A stretch of DNA of 64,000 nt from Valencia hispanica (lineage: Eukaryota; Chordata; Actinopteri; Cyprinodontiformes; Valenciidae): positions 32,139,318-32,203,317 of the forward strand of contig OY747716.1 in assembly GCA_963556495.2 (NCBI GenBank). The letters are read 5' to 3'. Positions 12,976 to 23,529 of this stretch are shown here, piece by piece. The first letter of the stretch is position 1. Each line of letters opens with the position of its first letter. Below the pieces are notes generated by a model. The model was not told the origin of the DNA, made no database searches, and saw only the letters and a list, made by a program, of their open reading frames with translations. The translations under genes were made by a program, and so were the position numbers.

Positions 12976-13394
12976 CTCCCACTTAAAAAGATGAGAGAGG
13001 CCTGTAATTTTCATCATAGGTGAACCTCAACTATGAGAGGCAAACTTAGAAAAAAAAGATCCAGAAAATCACATAGTCTGATTTTTAAATAATTTATTTG
13101 CAGATTAAGATGGAAAACAAGTATTTGGTCACCTACAAACAAGCAAGATTTCTGGCTCTCACAAACCTTCAACTTTTTCTGTAAGAGGCTCCTCCGTCCT
13201 CCACTCGTTACCTGTTAATTATTAACTATTAATGGCACCTGTTTGAACTCAGTATAAAATGGTGTTTTTCCACTAGTACCTACTCGGCCCTGGTCGACTT
13301 CGCTAGGGTGACCATATTTTGATCTCCAAAAAAGAGGACACTTGGCACAGTAATGAAAAACACTTTCAGGACTTGGTATAACCCTTGGTATTAT

Positions 13395-14357
13395 TATGTA
13401 ACAACTGAGAAACAGGCAATCGATGATTCAGGGAAAATACTTGGACTAGTGACTTTTTAGGACTTTTTAGGAATACTAGCTTCGAAAGAGCCAGGGTTGA
13501 ACCTCAAATCAGACAACCAACAAAAGTATATGTTTGTTGTGATCACTTGTTTATCAAGGATAACAATTACAAAATTAAACACTTTGACCTGAACAAGTAA
13601 ACAGAATAAAGAAAATAATACAATAAGCCGGCAATAATTTACTCAAAAGGAAAATACAACCCAGCCCAAATCACTTCCTTTAGTCATTGGGGCCCTTTTC
13701 TTTCTGTTCAAACCAATCGTTTATCAGTGCATTAGTGTTCTCTTGTCCTACCACGAAAAAGTCCAGGAGAAGGAAGGTAACTGCACACACTCCAATCTGC
13801 TATTCAACAGGCTCGCCACCCAGCTCACACTGGGAATCTTCAAAGGGTTCAAGGTGCGAACATCTGATGAGGTTCCAACTGGAAGGCTTCAGCTAAGCAC
13901 AACCCACAATCATCAGTGTTCATATCTGTATTGTTATGGTAAAAAATTTATCTCAGGGTTTCAGAGTCCCAGAAGGCGTTTAAGTATTTAATTCAAACAT
14001 GTCTGGCCAGACCATGGAGGGGACAGAGTTACTCGTGCATCACCCTGTCCAACCTTTCTAACTAACCGCTTAAATAGTATTCAGCAATCACTGTTTATCT
14101 CTGTAGATGTCTTCTCCAACCTTCACGCCCCGCCTCTGGACAGCTGCTCCATGCGAGTCTCATATCAACGCATAAAACAGCTCATCCGAAGGACAGACTG
14201 TTATCTTACTGCCCCGGCGTCTGTCTCTCTGGTGACCTGACACATATATATCATAAACATTAAGTTGGAGCAATAACCTTGTCATTTTACCCTGGATGCA
14301 TTCACTAAACAGAGAATATACACTTAATTCCTAATTGCATAACAATTTTCCACCACA
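13395..14357 (-). mobile_element. solo LTR, same family as the Gypsy LTR at 35.4-35.6 kb
   Basis: The stretch 14150-14357 is the clear sister of 35390-35571: both contain GCGTCTGTC, GGTGA.CTGACACAT, ACAGAGAATAT and end in a TTCCA..ACA box. At 35.5 kb this block lies directly 3' of Gypsy coding on the minus strand, so on the minus strand both begin TGT. The other end of this copy is uncertain, perhaps at TGTAACAACTGAG near 13395. No target duplication was found. Confidence 0.5.
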
Positions 14358-15738
14358 GTATCCTGGAGAGAAAAAAAAAACTGACCTACAGGTCGGCCAT
14401 ACAAATCAAAAAGTTCATTATGATCACACTGGTTTGCATGTCACATCCAATCAATATTATATTAACCTTCGTATCAACTAGCCCAAGTCATATAATTTTA
14501 AATTTAGTTGTACAACAAGCATATCCTGAGATTTATAAGGTAAACTATCAATATCTTCTTAGAATGCAATTTTTTAAATCATGTGCATTCATGTAACAGT
14601 GCTACTTCCATGCACTTTGGATCATTACTGATTAAATTTGTAGTAGCTCTCATCATAAACAAATTAATACAACAAATAACACTTACGACACCTGGTACCA
14701 TAACAGCAACGAAGACATTAATAGCAATTTAAATATATTAAAGACACTTAGCGTGCCATCAGCTACCTATCTGTACCGGTAATAGAACAGGAGAGCACTG
14801 AAATTGACTTTAAATCACTGTGACAAAAATACATAAAATACTGTGGCACATCTCAATGACACATCAGACATATTTTACAATAATCCCAAAAACAGCTTTT
14901 TCCTCAGCTGACTCAAATAGGGCACCAAGAATACACACATTACACCAACACTTGGGCTAACAGAGTGACTAAGCCCAAATCAGTAGCACTAGCATAGTTG
15001 CAGTTTACTGGCTGCTATTTTTAATAATTCTTTTTTCCGAAAGGGTCTTAACTATTTGGTTTTGAGTTCCTTAATGATTTAGTAAACATTTAATAAACAG
15101 TCCCTTAATGAAAGTTAAGTCTCACTAAGCTTCACACACCGTTGAGTCAAAGGTGTGGTTTCTCTATGACTTTGTTAACATCAGCGGCAGCCGAGCGCCG
15201 ATAACGAAGCTCTACAAAGTATAAATATGACAATATGGCCACCATCAGACAAATACTTTAAATGATTATGATTCTATGAAAGATAAATATTTTAGCTGCT
15301 TACTCCGTGGATGGTGAAGGATTCAGAGTTCACCATGGTAGCGATTACCATGCTGCATTTTCGCTAACAGGAAGTAGTACCAGAAGTGAAACGGGACATG
15401 ATTACCTGGTCTATTCGAGCTTTCTGATTGGTCGGATTCTTTCAAGGGATCATGGGAGGTGTAGTAGTACTGTGTTTCAAGGGAAACTCTTTAAAGTGTA
15501 ACTGAACCCCCTGAAAAATCATAACCCCGCCCCCGGACAACATTTGAAAAATTCTACAAAGTGGGCGGTGCCAGGAAGAACGGAGGGGTATGGCCAAGTG
15601 TGGAGGATGAGTGGAGGGGGCAACGTGGGGGTGTGTTCAGAAGGGAAGTGACAGCTCGCTTAATCTGACACTGAAACATGGACAGTGACCAAAGCGACTT
15701 TGGCAGTTTTGCGACTGATCGATCTGATCAACATTAAT

Positions 15739-15997
15739 CTGTTTTGAACGTTAGTCTATGTTAGCATCACCACTCAGAGACTGGACTCCTCCTGTCTCCC
15801 TCTGCCTCAGTAGCACCGGGCTCGGGCGGCGCTGGCTCGGCGCCCTGAGCCACCGGATCTCCTCCGCTGAGTCAGCGCTGCCCGAGGCCGGCACTGCTGC
15901 TGAGGGAGAGAGAGAGACAGGATGGGTCCAGTCTCTGAATGGTAATGCTAACATAGGCTAACGTTACCCCTAACCCATAGGCTAATGTTCAAAACAG
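15739..15997. repeat. foldback (long imperfect palindrome)
   Basis: CTGTTTTGAAC at 15739-15749 pairs with GTTCAAAACAG at 15987-15997, CTATGTTAGCAT (15756-15767) with ATGCTAACATAG (15945-15956), and the GACTGGACTCC..CTGTCTCCCTC region with its near-complement at 15905-15935. Both strands therefore encode nearly the same open frame, which is a palindrome artefact. The GC-rich centre is at about 15810-15890. Confidence 0.8.
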
Positions 15998-16087
15998 TAT
16001 GTTAGCTATGCTAACTAAGTGCTAATGTGATAATAATGGTAACCTGAAAAACACAATCCAACTCCAAACTCGAAACGAGGCCAGTAT

Positions 16088-16356
16088 TAGTGATGTGTCG
16101 GTCGCGAACCGGCAACTCTTTGAAGTGAACGATGGGAGCCGGCTCGTCATTGGGAGCCGTTTTTTTTTTTTTATTCCTCCCCCCTGCTTGCTTTGGTACA
16201 TTTGGTACACATCGTTTTGCATTAATTTTGGTGATACATACACTTTAAGCAACAGAAAATCTGAGGAGCTACTTAGGAGCCGAAAGACCCGGCTCTTTAT
16301 GGTGAGCCAAGCCAAAAGAAATGGCTCTCCAAAAAGAGCTGGAATTCCCATCACTA
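16088..16356 (+). mobile_element. hAT-like MITE, copy 1
   Basis: This 269-bp element starts TAGTGATGTGTCGG and ends GAATTCCCATCACTA. The flanks GCCAGTAT and GCTGGTAT match at 6 of 8 positions. A sister copy in opposite orientation lies at 33045-33328. Inside are mirrored GAGCCGG/CCGGCTC words. Confidence 0.75.
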
Positions 16357-17789
16357 GCTGGTATGTCTGATAGTTTTATACTCAAACCCACGGGGTGTGT
16401 CTGTGAGACCATGACTGCTGTGACACTCAATCAGTCAATGCCTGTGACATAAAGATGTACCGCTCTCCACCAATCACAAAATTTGAATGCAGTAGCCACC
16501 GTTCAACCCTAAGAGGGCAGCACTAAGACGTTTTTAGACCAAAAAGTGTAGAATTAAACAAGTTACACGAAAATGTAAAAAACAAATCCCCAGAAACTGA
16601 AAGATTACATTGGTAAAGACCAATTTATACAGTTTAGAAGCAAAAAAAAGTTGTTTTGGGGTTTAGTTACTCTTTAACTTAGTCAATTTTCAATCAATGA
16701 AATCTTATGTACTTATATAATACCTAGATCTGTAGTTAAATGAATTAACTTCAAATACTTAATTAGGGATCCCAATATATTATATATATATATTTTAATA
16801 AAGTCTTTTTTTGTTTATTTATTTATAAAAGAGATTTTTTTAAGCTTGGTTACACACGACTTTTGATTTTAACATATTTAAAATGTGCATTCTCAATGTG
16901 GTTAGAAAAGATTATTTAAATAAACTTCAAAAAGGCGTTCACAAGTAGAACATTGGTTTTATAATCTCTGGAATTAAATTATAATAGAAATAATTACTTT
17001 TCTGAATTAAAAAAGTTACCAGCAACAACAATAGTTTACTTTTTAAATTGCACAAGACAAAAACCGAAGAAAAATCTGAAATTAAAAAAACTGTGTTTGG
17101 TTAGCATCTTCATCCTCCACAGTCAATTTATAGATGAACTCTCACTTTGCTCAGACTTTTTATAGTTCTTGCATCCATGTGATCTACAGGATATTTGCCA
17201 CTTTTGTCACACACAGAAACACACATGCCAGCTATGTGAATGGTGCACTCCGCCCCCCATTTGTTGCGACTGGACGATATATCTTTTGTCGTTTGTGCAT
17301 GAAACTTGTGCTTTGACTTCTTTTAAACAGCAGTAACTTGGCGCAGAGCACCGCTGCGCAATGCAGCACGCGGTGAGGTGCGGTGTGGTGCAACTTGGTG
17401 CACAGCCTGCTGTCTGTGCCATCAATAAATGGATCAAAACCAGGCTCTTGGACAGCAGCTCGGGAGGACGTCACATGAGAGAAAGGCTGTCATACTGCAT
17501 GCAACCAACCAGTCAGTTTAATTGTGGTCCTACGAAAAACAATAAAAAACCTGTACATTTTCATCAGTCTATAAATCCCTCCGGATGCCCCGGACAGCAC
17601 ATGAAAAATGGAAATGTCTGGGGAAAAGAGGACAGTTGGTCACCCTATACTCCGCACGACTCGGCCCATTGCAAGACGGGACCATCTCAAGTGGGTGAGT
17701 GCATCACATGGTGGGTGGCCCCAGAGAGCGTAGCTGCCCAATGCAATAAAAACAAAGAGAACGTAGCAGGAAGGCATTTCAACGCAACA

Positions 17790-18154
17790 ATGGCGGCCAC
17801 CATAGCAATTTTGACCTTTCTGCTCAGCCTGTGGCTTTGAGACCCTGAAAAAGCTGCGTGCTGCAAGGAAAACCCAGTGGAGAAGTACAAAAGAGTGTGG
17901 GAAGCCTTGCAGGAGTATGAAGTTACGGACAGGACACAACAACTTGTGAGGGTAAGCTTATGCTAACATTAGCCTGCTGTGGTGGCCTGTAAATACGCTA
18001 TAGATATGTATTTATACACCAAAGTGGAGCGTAAAAATAAGTGTTGAAAAAATAGCTTTAGTAATATATATTATGTGTGTGCGTGTTTCAGAAGACTGCT
18101 CTGCAAAGCCGCACCTGCTCTGCAATGCAGCACCTACGGGACAACAACACTCAG
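17790..18154 (+). pseudogene. two-exon open frame of unknown family inside the nest
   Basis: Exon 1 runs from ATG 17790 to 17951 (donor GTAAGC) and exon 2 from 18092 (acceptor TTTCAG) to 18154 (donor GTGTAA). Both join in phase 0, and exon 2 is exactly 21 codons (KTALQSRTCSAMQHL at its start). Exon 1 has an in-frame TGA at about codon 17, so as it stands the frame is broken. The second half of exon 1 (KYKRVWEALQEYEVTDRTQQ) looks like real, helical protein. It is probably a gene of the surrounding transposon. The product is unknown. Confidence 0.4.
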
Positions 18155-19177
18155 GTGTAATTTTTGATTTTCTAACCTTCTACCCAGATGTTATAAAAAT
18201 CACTGCAAAGATTTCTGTGATAAAGATGTGTGCTTTGAAAATCTCTCCCCTTTTTTCTATTCAAGCCCTATGATCATGTTTTCTTTTTTTGCAACAGAAA
18301 TCCCACAGTTGCATGGAATTAGCATAACACAGCAATAGCTTCATAGACCGTTAAAGTTTAAGTCATGTGGTTTAAATGACCAAAACCATACAGAGAATAC
18401 ATATGGGTTTACTGAACCTCTAACATGTAGCTGTTTTTTATCCCTGAATTTTATTTTTATCATAAATTTGCAAGCTGTGGCACTATGCTATATAATCAAG
18501 AATTGAGTTCAGCCTCCAGGGTATTAATTTCATTCTGTAGATTTAAGAAAATGTGTTTAGCGTAATCAGATCTACTATAATCTATAGATCCTGCTACAAA
18601 TTCCACTTCACAGCCAGAGTATATTTAAGATAAAAATATAAACCACAATGCAAGTATATTCACACATTACTATTTTGTTCACACATTCCCATTTTATTTA
18701 CAGTCTAGATAAACATTTCAAATAAAACATCAGACAGGTCTGTTCAAGAAATGTGGTTCAAAACGAGTGCTTCAGTGTTAGTGTGCTCAACATTGTAATT
18801 CTGGTTGTGCTGATTTGAATGCTAAGCTTGCAGTCCACATAACATTTACTTACTAATTTAATGTAGAGGAATAGAAATACAAATCTCCCATACTGTCTGA
18901 AAATATTTGCGTGAGAGCTAGCATATTTAAACAAAATGAAACATTCACAGCGTACCAAAAAGTTAAAGCCTGAATGTATTGCTCTATGGGTGGAAAAGGT
19001 GTGTAAAGGCCGCTGATGGTCTGGGGGTGGAGTACGAACTCGGAGACCTTGCTAACTGTTCTCCATTTTCATCATGGAGGGAATCATGGCGTCAGCAATT
19101 CAGAGTGTGTTTACCACAAATGCGACCAGCTACTTAACGTATGCCTAAAGTTAAACAAAAAAAAAAACCTAACTTAC

Positions 19178-19442
19178 CGTCATCAGTAATTGAATGAAGC
19201 AGGGTGGTGGCTGTGTTCAGGGCAGTTTCTCTTCCATTACTAGCGGGTCGACTGCCGTACATTGCATCCATCTGGTCAAACCAGTTCCACGATTTTCTGC
19301 TTGACCCGATCCTGCCAATGTAGTCATTAATGGTGCGGTAATCAGCTCCATCCAGCGCCCCCTGAATCTTGTCCTCAACCAACAAGCACAGAAAGGCCTG
19401 TACTTCAGCCTTGGACCATGGGATTCTTTTCGCTGACTCCAT
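19178..19442 (-). pseudogene. Myb/SANT-like (trihelix) DNA-binding domain exon, internally deleted
   Basis: From ATG 19442 the frame opens with MESAKRIPWSKAEVQAFLCL, the first tryptophan-bearing helix of a Myb/SANT-like domain, and later reads SRKSWNWFDQMDAMYG and RPASNGRE, the usual C-terminal part of the same family. About 40 residues normally between helix 1 and this part are missing. The exon ends at a clean GTAAGT donor (19177 downward on the minus strand). Such domains are the DNA-binding partner in PIF/Harbinger-type elements and also occur in domesticated genes. A working three-helix fold is unlikely. Confidence 0.6.
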
Positions 19443-19669
19443 TTGTTAATACTGAATATGCTATACAGCTGCTGTGGCGAGAGTTTTTAAAATGGCGGGT
19501 CTGCACTTTGTTAAAAATGGGTCATCCTACGCAACCAGTGACTCCACCCTCTAGCCAATCAGTGACTAACAGCCATCTGATGTTGTTTTTCAGTCCCTGC
19601 TTGGCCCTGATGGAACTGCAGCGAAGCTGGTACTAAAAATGGGATCGGCTTGGCCCGACTCTACCCGAC

Positions 19670-19961
19670 CTCTGATCCCAAACACACCACACGGGTAAAG
19701 AAGGAGTGGCTTCGTAAGAAGCATTTCAAGGTCCTGAATTGGCCTAGCCAGTCTCCAGATCTCAACCCCATAGAAGATCTATGGAGGGAGTTGAAAGTCC
19801 GTGTTGCCCAGCAACAACCCCAAAACATCACTGCTCTAGAGGAGATCTGCATGGAGGAATGGGCCAAAATACCAGCAACAGTGTGTGAAAACCTTGTGAA
19901 GACTTACAGAAAACATTTGACCTCAGTCATTGCCAATAAAGGGTATATAACAAAGTACTGA
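19670..19961 (+). pseudogene. Tc1-B transposase, C-terminal part
   Basis: The frame begins at [13 protein letters not shown], the region of the second catalytic aspartate (whose QxD part is lost at the junction). It continues through [18 protein letters not shown], with the catalytic glutamate present, to the usual end GYITKY and a stop at 19961. The N-terminal two thirds are missing because of the insertion between 13262 and 19669. Confidence 0.85.
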
Positions 19962-20252
19962 GATGAACTTTTGTTATTGACCAAATACTTATTTTCCACC
20001 ATAATTTGCAAGTAAACTCTTTAAAAATCAGACCATGTGATTTTCTGGATTTTGTTTCCTCATTTTGTCTCTCACTTGAGGTATACTGATGATGAAAATT
20101 ACAGGTCTCTCTCATCATTTTAAGTGGGGGAACTTGCACAATCGGTGGCTGACTAAATACTTTTTTGTCCCACTGTATATATGTATATATTTATATATAT
20201 GTATGTATATATATATATATATACATATTATAAATGCTTATGTTCCTCACTG

Positions 20253-20410
20253 TAAATCTTACTGAGATGCTGGGTTCTATTTTTAAGAACGAACCATTTT
20301 AGCTGACATCAACTAACATTTAGCAAGATCTAAAAAGAAATACTTGTGTCTTTGGTGGGAATTTTATGCTTCCATCTTTTCTTCATAACAATTAAATTCT
20401 CTTCCCTTAG
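20253..20410. other. short gap between the nest and the candidate exon
   Basis: AT-rich; it ends with the pyrimidine tract of the exon at 20411. Confidence 0.4.
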
Positions 20411-20469
20411 ATGTCACTCGATGGAAATGTTTCAACATCTCTGAACCTCTCACTTTTGACATCTGGCAG
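20411..20469 (+). CDS. candidate internal exon of an unidentified gene
   Basis: CTCTTCCCTTAG precedes and GTATTT follows. The 59 bases read in one frame as two bases completing a split codon (aspartate if the previous exon ends in G), then VTRWKCFNISEPLTFDIWQ, ending in phase 0. An N-glycosylation motif (NIS) and a cysteine would suit an extracellular domain. I do not recognise the family. It could belong to the same gene as 7285-7413, with the nest at 12-20 kb inside an intron, but the phases do not join directly. Confidence 0.4.
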
Positions 20470-20959
20470 GTATTTGGGTTTTTATCTCTTTGAAACACTC
20501 AAAACAGAGCGTAAGGATATTGCTACGTCCCGTCTCAAAAAATAAAGGGGGGGTATTTAAAGTAATAAAAGTCACAGGGCTTAGTTAGTTGCAGCAGTGT
20601 TTATTGTGCTTTCAGCAGTTGAAAGCAACAAAAGGACAAACATACAACTTGGATAAATTAATACATAACAGCAAACAACTAAAAATAACAAAATCCCCAA
20701 ACAAGGTCATACAGTACTGTGTCAACAAAAGGAAACCTAACTAAAGCAAATCAATAAACCTCTCACAAGCGCATAACAAAGTGAAAATGGCCCAACTCAG
20801 GCACACAACAGCCGAGGCCCCAAAAGCCAGTTCAGTGAGAGGGGAGGACCAGCGTGCACAGCGTACAGCCAGTCCCCTGTACGGTGTTCATTTTAGGACA
20901 TCCTCAGACTCAGGTGTCAGATTCAGAAAAACATCCGTCATCGAAAAAAAAATAAAAAA
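20470..20959. other. unassigned, possibly start of a repeat unit
   Basis: No gene. From about 20520 the A-rich text with CCCGTCTCAAAAAATAAAG resembles the edge of a retroelement, but no boundary or domain is visible. It leads into the minisatellite. Confidence 0.3.
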
Positions 20960-21360
20960 AATATCTCTGTCATCCTCAGACAAAACTCCTTCAGCGTCAG
21001 AAAAATCTCTGTCATCCTCAGAAAAAACTGCTTCAACCCAAACGGCCTCAGAAAAATCTCTGTCATCCTCAGACAAAACTCTCTCAGCGTCAGAAAAACC
21101 TCTTTCATTCTCAGAAAAAACTGCTTCAACCCAAACGGCCTCAGAAAAATCTCTGTAATCCTCAGAAAAAACAGCTGCAAACCAAACGGCCTCAGAAAAA
21201 TCTCTGTCATCCTCAGAAAAAACAGCTTCAACCCAAACGGCCTCAGAAAAATCTCTGTCATCCTCAGACAAAACAGCTTCAACGCAAACGGCCTCAGAAA
21301 AATCTCTGCCATCCTCAGACAAAACTGCTTCAAACCAAACGGCCTCAGAAAAACTTCTCA
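20960..21360. repeat. minisatellite, ~51-bp unit
   Basis: About eight units are built from two alternating modules, TCAGAAAAATCTCTGTCA and TCCTCAGACAAAACTGCTTC plus an AACCCAAACGGCC spacer, with substitutions and a few lost spacers. Because the unit is a multiple of 3, both strands stay open over long stretches. That gives a serine/lysine-rich frame on plus and a phenylalanine/serine-rich frame on minus, so the open frames alone are no evidence for a gene. Less regular TCAGA-rich text continues to about 21530. Confidence 0.85.
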
Positions 21361-21589
21361 AAGGAGTCAGGTCTCGGAAAAAACAGAGTCAGACGAAAAG
21401 TTATCAGAGTCAGGTATCAGACATCAGATGAAAATTAGTCGGGTCTCAGGAAAACCGCTGTCAGAAAAAGTGGAGTCAGACGAAAAAGTCTCAAATGAAA
21501 AGTTATCAGAATTAGCTGAAAAATATCACGCGTCACAGACAAAGCTGAAGTTAGCTTCCGATTCGTAAATATGTAAAGGGCAATTCCAT

Positions 21590-22762
21590 TGAATTTTTGC
21601 TAGACTAGACAAGTCCTGATCAAAAACTGCAATACTTGGACTTTTCAAATCTGGACTGAAATACTCTACACAGCATGTAGATTCATTAAAACTCTGTTTC
21701 TGATTTGTGAAACCTTTATTCTATTAGTGAGAATACAAATTAGGTTCATTTTATGGTATTTTTACCATCCAGACCATATTAGACCAGGTTCTGATCAAAA
21801 ACTACAATACTTGGACTCTTCAAATCTGGACTGAAGTACTCTACACAGCATGTAAATTCATTAAAACTCTGTTTCTGATTTGTGAAACCTTTATTCTATT
21901 AGTGAAAATGCAAATTAGGTTCATTTTATGGTATTTTTACCATCCAGATCATATTAGACCAGGTTCTGATCAAAAACTACAATACTTGGACTCTTCAAAT
22001 CTGGACTGAAGTACTCTACACAGCATGTAGATTCATTAAAACTCTGTTTCTGATTTGTGACACCTTTATTCTATTGGTGAAAATGCAAATTAGGTTCATT
22101 TTATGGTATTTTTACCATCCAGACCATATTAGACCAGGTTCTGATCAAAATCTACAATACTTGGACTCTTCAAATCTGGACTGAAGTACTCTACACAGCA
22201 TGTAGATTTATTAAAATACTGTTTCTGATTTGTGAAAATGCAAATTAGGTTCATTTTATGGTATTTTTACCATCCAGACCATATTAGACCAGGTTCTGAT
22301 CAAAAACTACAATACTTGGACTCTTCAAATCTGGACTGAAGTACTCTACACAGCATGTAGATTCATTAAAACTCTGTTTCTGATTTGTGAAACCTTTATT
22401 TTATTAGTGAAAATGCAAATTAGGTTCATTTTATGGTATTTTTACCATCCAGACCATATTAGACCAGGTTCTGATCAAAAACTACAATACTTGGACTCTT
22501 CAAATCTGGACTGAAGTACTCTACACAGCATGTAGATTCATTAAAACTCTGTTTCTGATTTGTGAAACCTTTATTCTATTAGTGAAAATGCAAATTAGGT
22601 TCATTTTATGGTATTTTTACCATCCAGACCATATTAGACCAGGTTCTGATCAAAATCTACAATACTTGGACTCTTCAAATCTGGACTGAAGTACTCTACA
22701 CAGCATGTAGATTCATTAAAATACTGTTTCTGATTTGTGAAAATGCAAATTAGGTTCATTTT
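21590..22762. repeat. 175-bp tandem satellite, seven units with higher-order structure
   Basis: The marker CTTGGA occurs at 21635, 21810, 21985, 22160, 22315, 22490 and 22665, giving steps of 175, 175, 175, 155, 175 and 175. Units 4 and 7 share the same ~20-bp deletion (between GATTTGTGAA and AATGCAAATT) and the same base changes (TCTACAATAC, AATACTG). A three-unit block of 505 bp is therefore itself duplicated. Each full unit carries a small perfect hairpin, ATGGTA-TTTT-TACCAT. Confidence 0.9.
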
Positions 22763-23529
22763 ATAACTTTTTGTCAAATATACTGCACTGCATGCATGTG
22801 TTGGATCTTTTAACATTTTCATTAATATTACTTTAGCTCTTTAAGATTCTGTCAATTTCCTACAGTCAACCCAAACATTATATACATATTCAAATGGATT
22901 CATTCAAATCTGAATAACAGCAGTTCAAACCAGGATAGTCATGACAGTGTCATACATCATAAATATGTGGTGTTGTTTTGTTCTGATCTTTTGTTCTTGT
23001 GGATGAACCTGATATTGTGAAATTGTGGGAAAAAGAGTCAACAATTTGTTAAGTGTTAGTGTAGCCCACAACACATGAATTTATACTTCTGCCTACTGCT
23101 TTTCAAACAGGAAAAAGAAATGTAAACGTATAAATTGTGTAAATGTTAAAACACGTTTAAAATAAACTACCCTGGCTATAGCCAAATATATAATTAACTC
23201 TCATCTTTTGCTTTATTGCACTGTGTGCAGCACAGTAGCTGTAGGCAATTGAAGTTATCCATCTATTGCAGCAAATAAAAAAACCCATGACCCAGGCTCT
23301 CCCTTTCTGCTCAGTAATCCCTGCAGCAGACCCGTCGTTAGGAGCTCTGGTTTGTCTGCCACTCCGTCCTGCTGCTGACCCACCTTGTCATCAAGGAACG
23401 ACAAATGCCTGGACATCGCCGTTAGCTTCTTTTAAATAAACTGTTTAAATTAACTTTATTTCTGCTTTGGGTCCACTTTCCGCCCGCTATGCCCTGTATA
23501 GTGTACTCTATGATTTTTTGTTATTTTAA
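22763..23529. other. unassigned AT-rich stretch next to the satellite
   Basis: No gene is seen. The end (23290-23530) carries a less AT-rich segment of unknown class, joined to the broken C-terminus of the L1. Confidence 0.3.

Larger units (their letters stand above)
15495..16673. mobile_element. TTAA-flanked non-autonomous DNA transposon
   Basis: The ends AGTGTAACTGAACCCC (15495-15510) and GGGGTTTAGTTACTCT (16658-16673) are inverted repeats with two mismatches, and each is flanked by TTAA (15491-15494 and 16674-16677), the duplication typical of piggyBac and Kolobok elements. There is no transposase. It contains a long foldback (15739-15997) and a hAT MITE (16088-16356). Near 15670 a 19-codon frame starts MDSDQSDFGSF and stops; it may be the start of a lost element gene. 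Confidence 0.6.
13304..17647. mobile_element. TAGGGTGACC-ended DNA transposon, nested one level deeper
   Basis: The left end TAGGGTGACCA (13304) and right end TGGTCACCCTA (17647) are perfect inverted repeats. Next to them, GAGGACA phrases recur inside both ends. The flanks GACTTCGC (13296-13303) and TACTCCGC (17648-17655) match at 6 of 8 positions, consistent with a hAT-type 8-bp duplication. No transposase was recognised. It holds an LTR-like block (13395-14357) and a TTAA-flanked element (15495-16673). Confidence 0.6.
13262..19669. mobile_element. element carrying a Myb/SANT-like gene, nested in Tc1-B
   Basis: Between the two Tc1-B halves lies a block whose ends carry related phrases (GTGTTTTTCCACTAGTACC at 13262 and GGTACTAAAAATGGGATCGG near 19630) and the CTCGGC/GACTC words common in fish PIF/Harbinger-like elements. 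It contains a minus-strand Myb/SANT-like exon (19178-19442) and a two-exon plus-strand open frame (17790-18154). The family assignment is inference. The exact ends and the target duplication were not resolved. Confidence 0.45.
12974..20175 (+). mobile_element. Tc1-B: second Tc1 transposon, nested in Tc1-A
   Basis: The right end (…TTTTTTGTCCCACTG at 20175, followed by TA) heads a ~200-bp terminal repeat. Its reverse complement appears at 12976-13160 (CCCACTTAAAAAGATGAGAG, the CATCATAGGTGAACC region and ACAAGTATTTGGTCA). The first ~45 bp of the left terminal repeat are missing at the junction with Tc1-A. The body from about 13262 to 19669 is another insertion. The transposase C-terminus reads at 19670-19961. 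Confidence 0.7.
12139..20252 (+). mobile_element. Tc1-A: outer Tc1/mariner transposon of the nest, filled with insertions
   Basis: The left end CAGTGAGGAACATAAGTATT (12139) matches the reverse complement of the right end (ATGCTTATGTTCCTCACTG, ending 20252), which is followed by TA. Inside the left end are the typical long Tc1 inverted repeat and a transposase start (12496). Everything from about 12974 to 20175 is a second Tc1 element with its own insertions. Only ~40 bp of the right terminal repeat of Tc1-A remain beyond it, so the 3' half of its transposase has been lost. Confidence 0.7.

Noticed and set aside
15751..15961. Overlapping plus and minus open frames with nearly the same protein
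   Set aside because: They arise because the DNA is a long palindrome.
20888..21361. 157-codon minus-strand open frame with regular FSEAV repeats
   Set aside because: It is the reverse of a 51-bp minisatellite; no start context, splice site or domain.
21590..22762. Regular repeats suggesting a CRISPR-like array
   Set aside because: Units are 175 bp and contiguous with no unique spacers, in a eukaryotic window; it is a tandem satellite.
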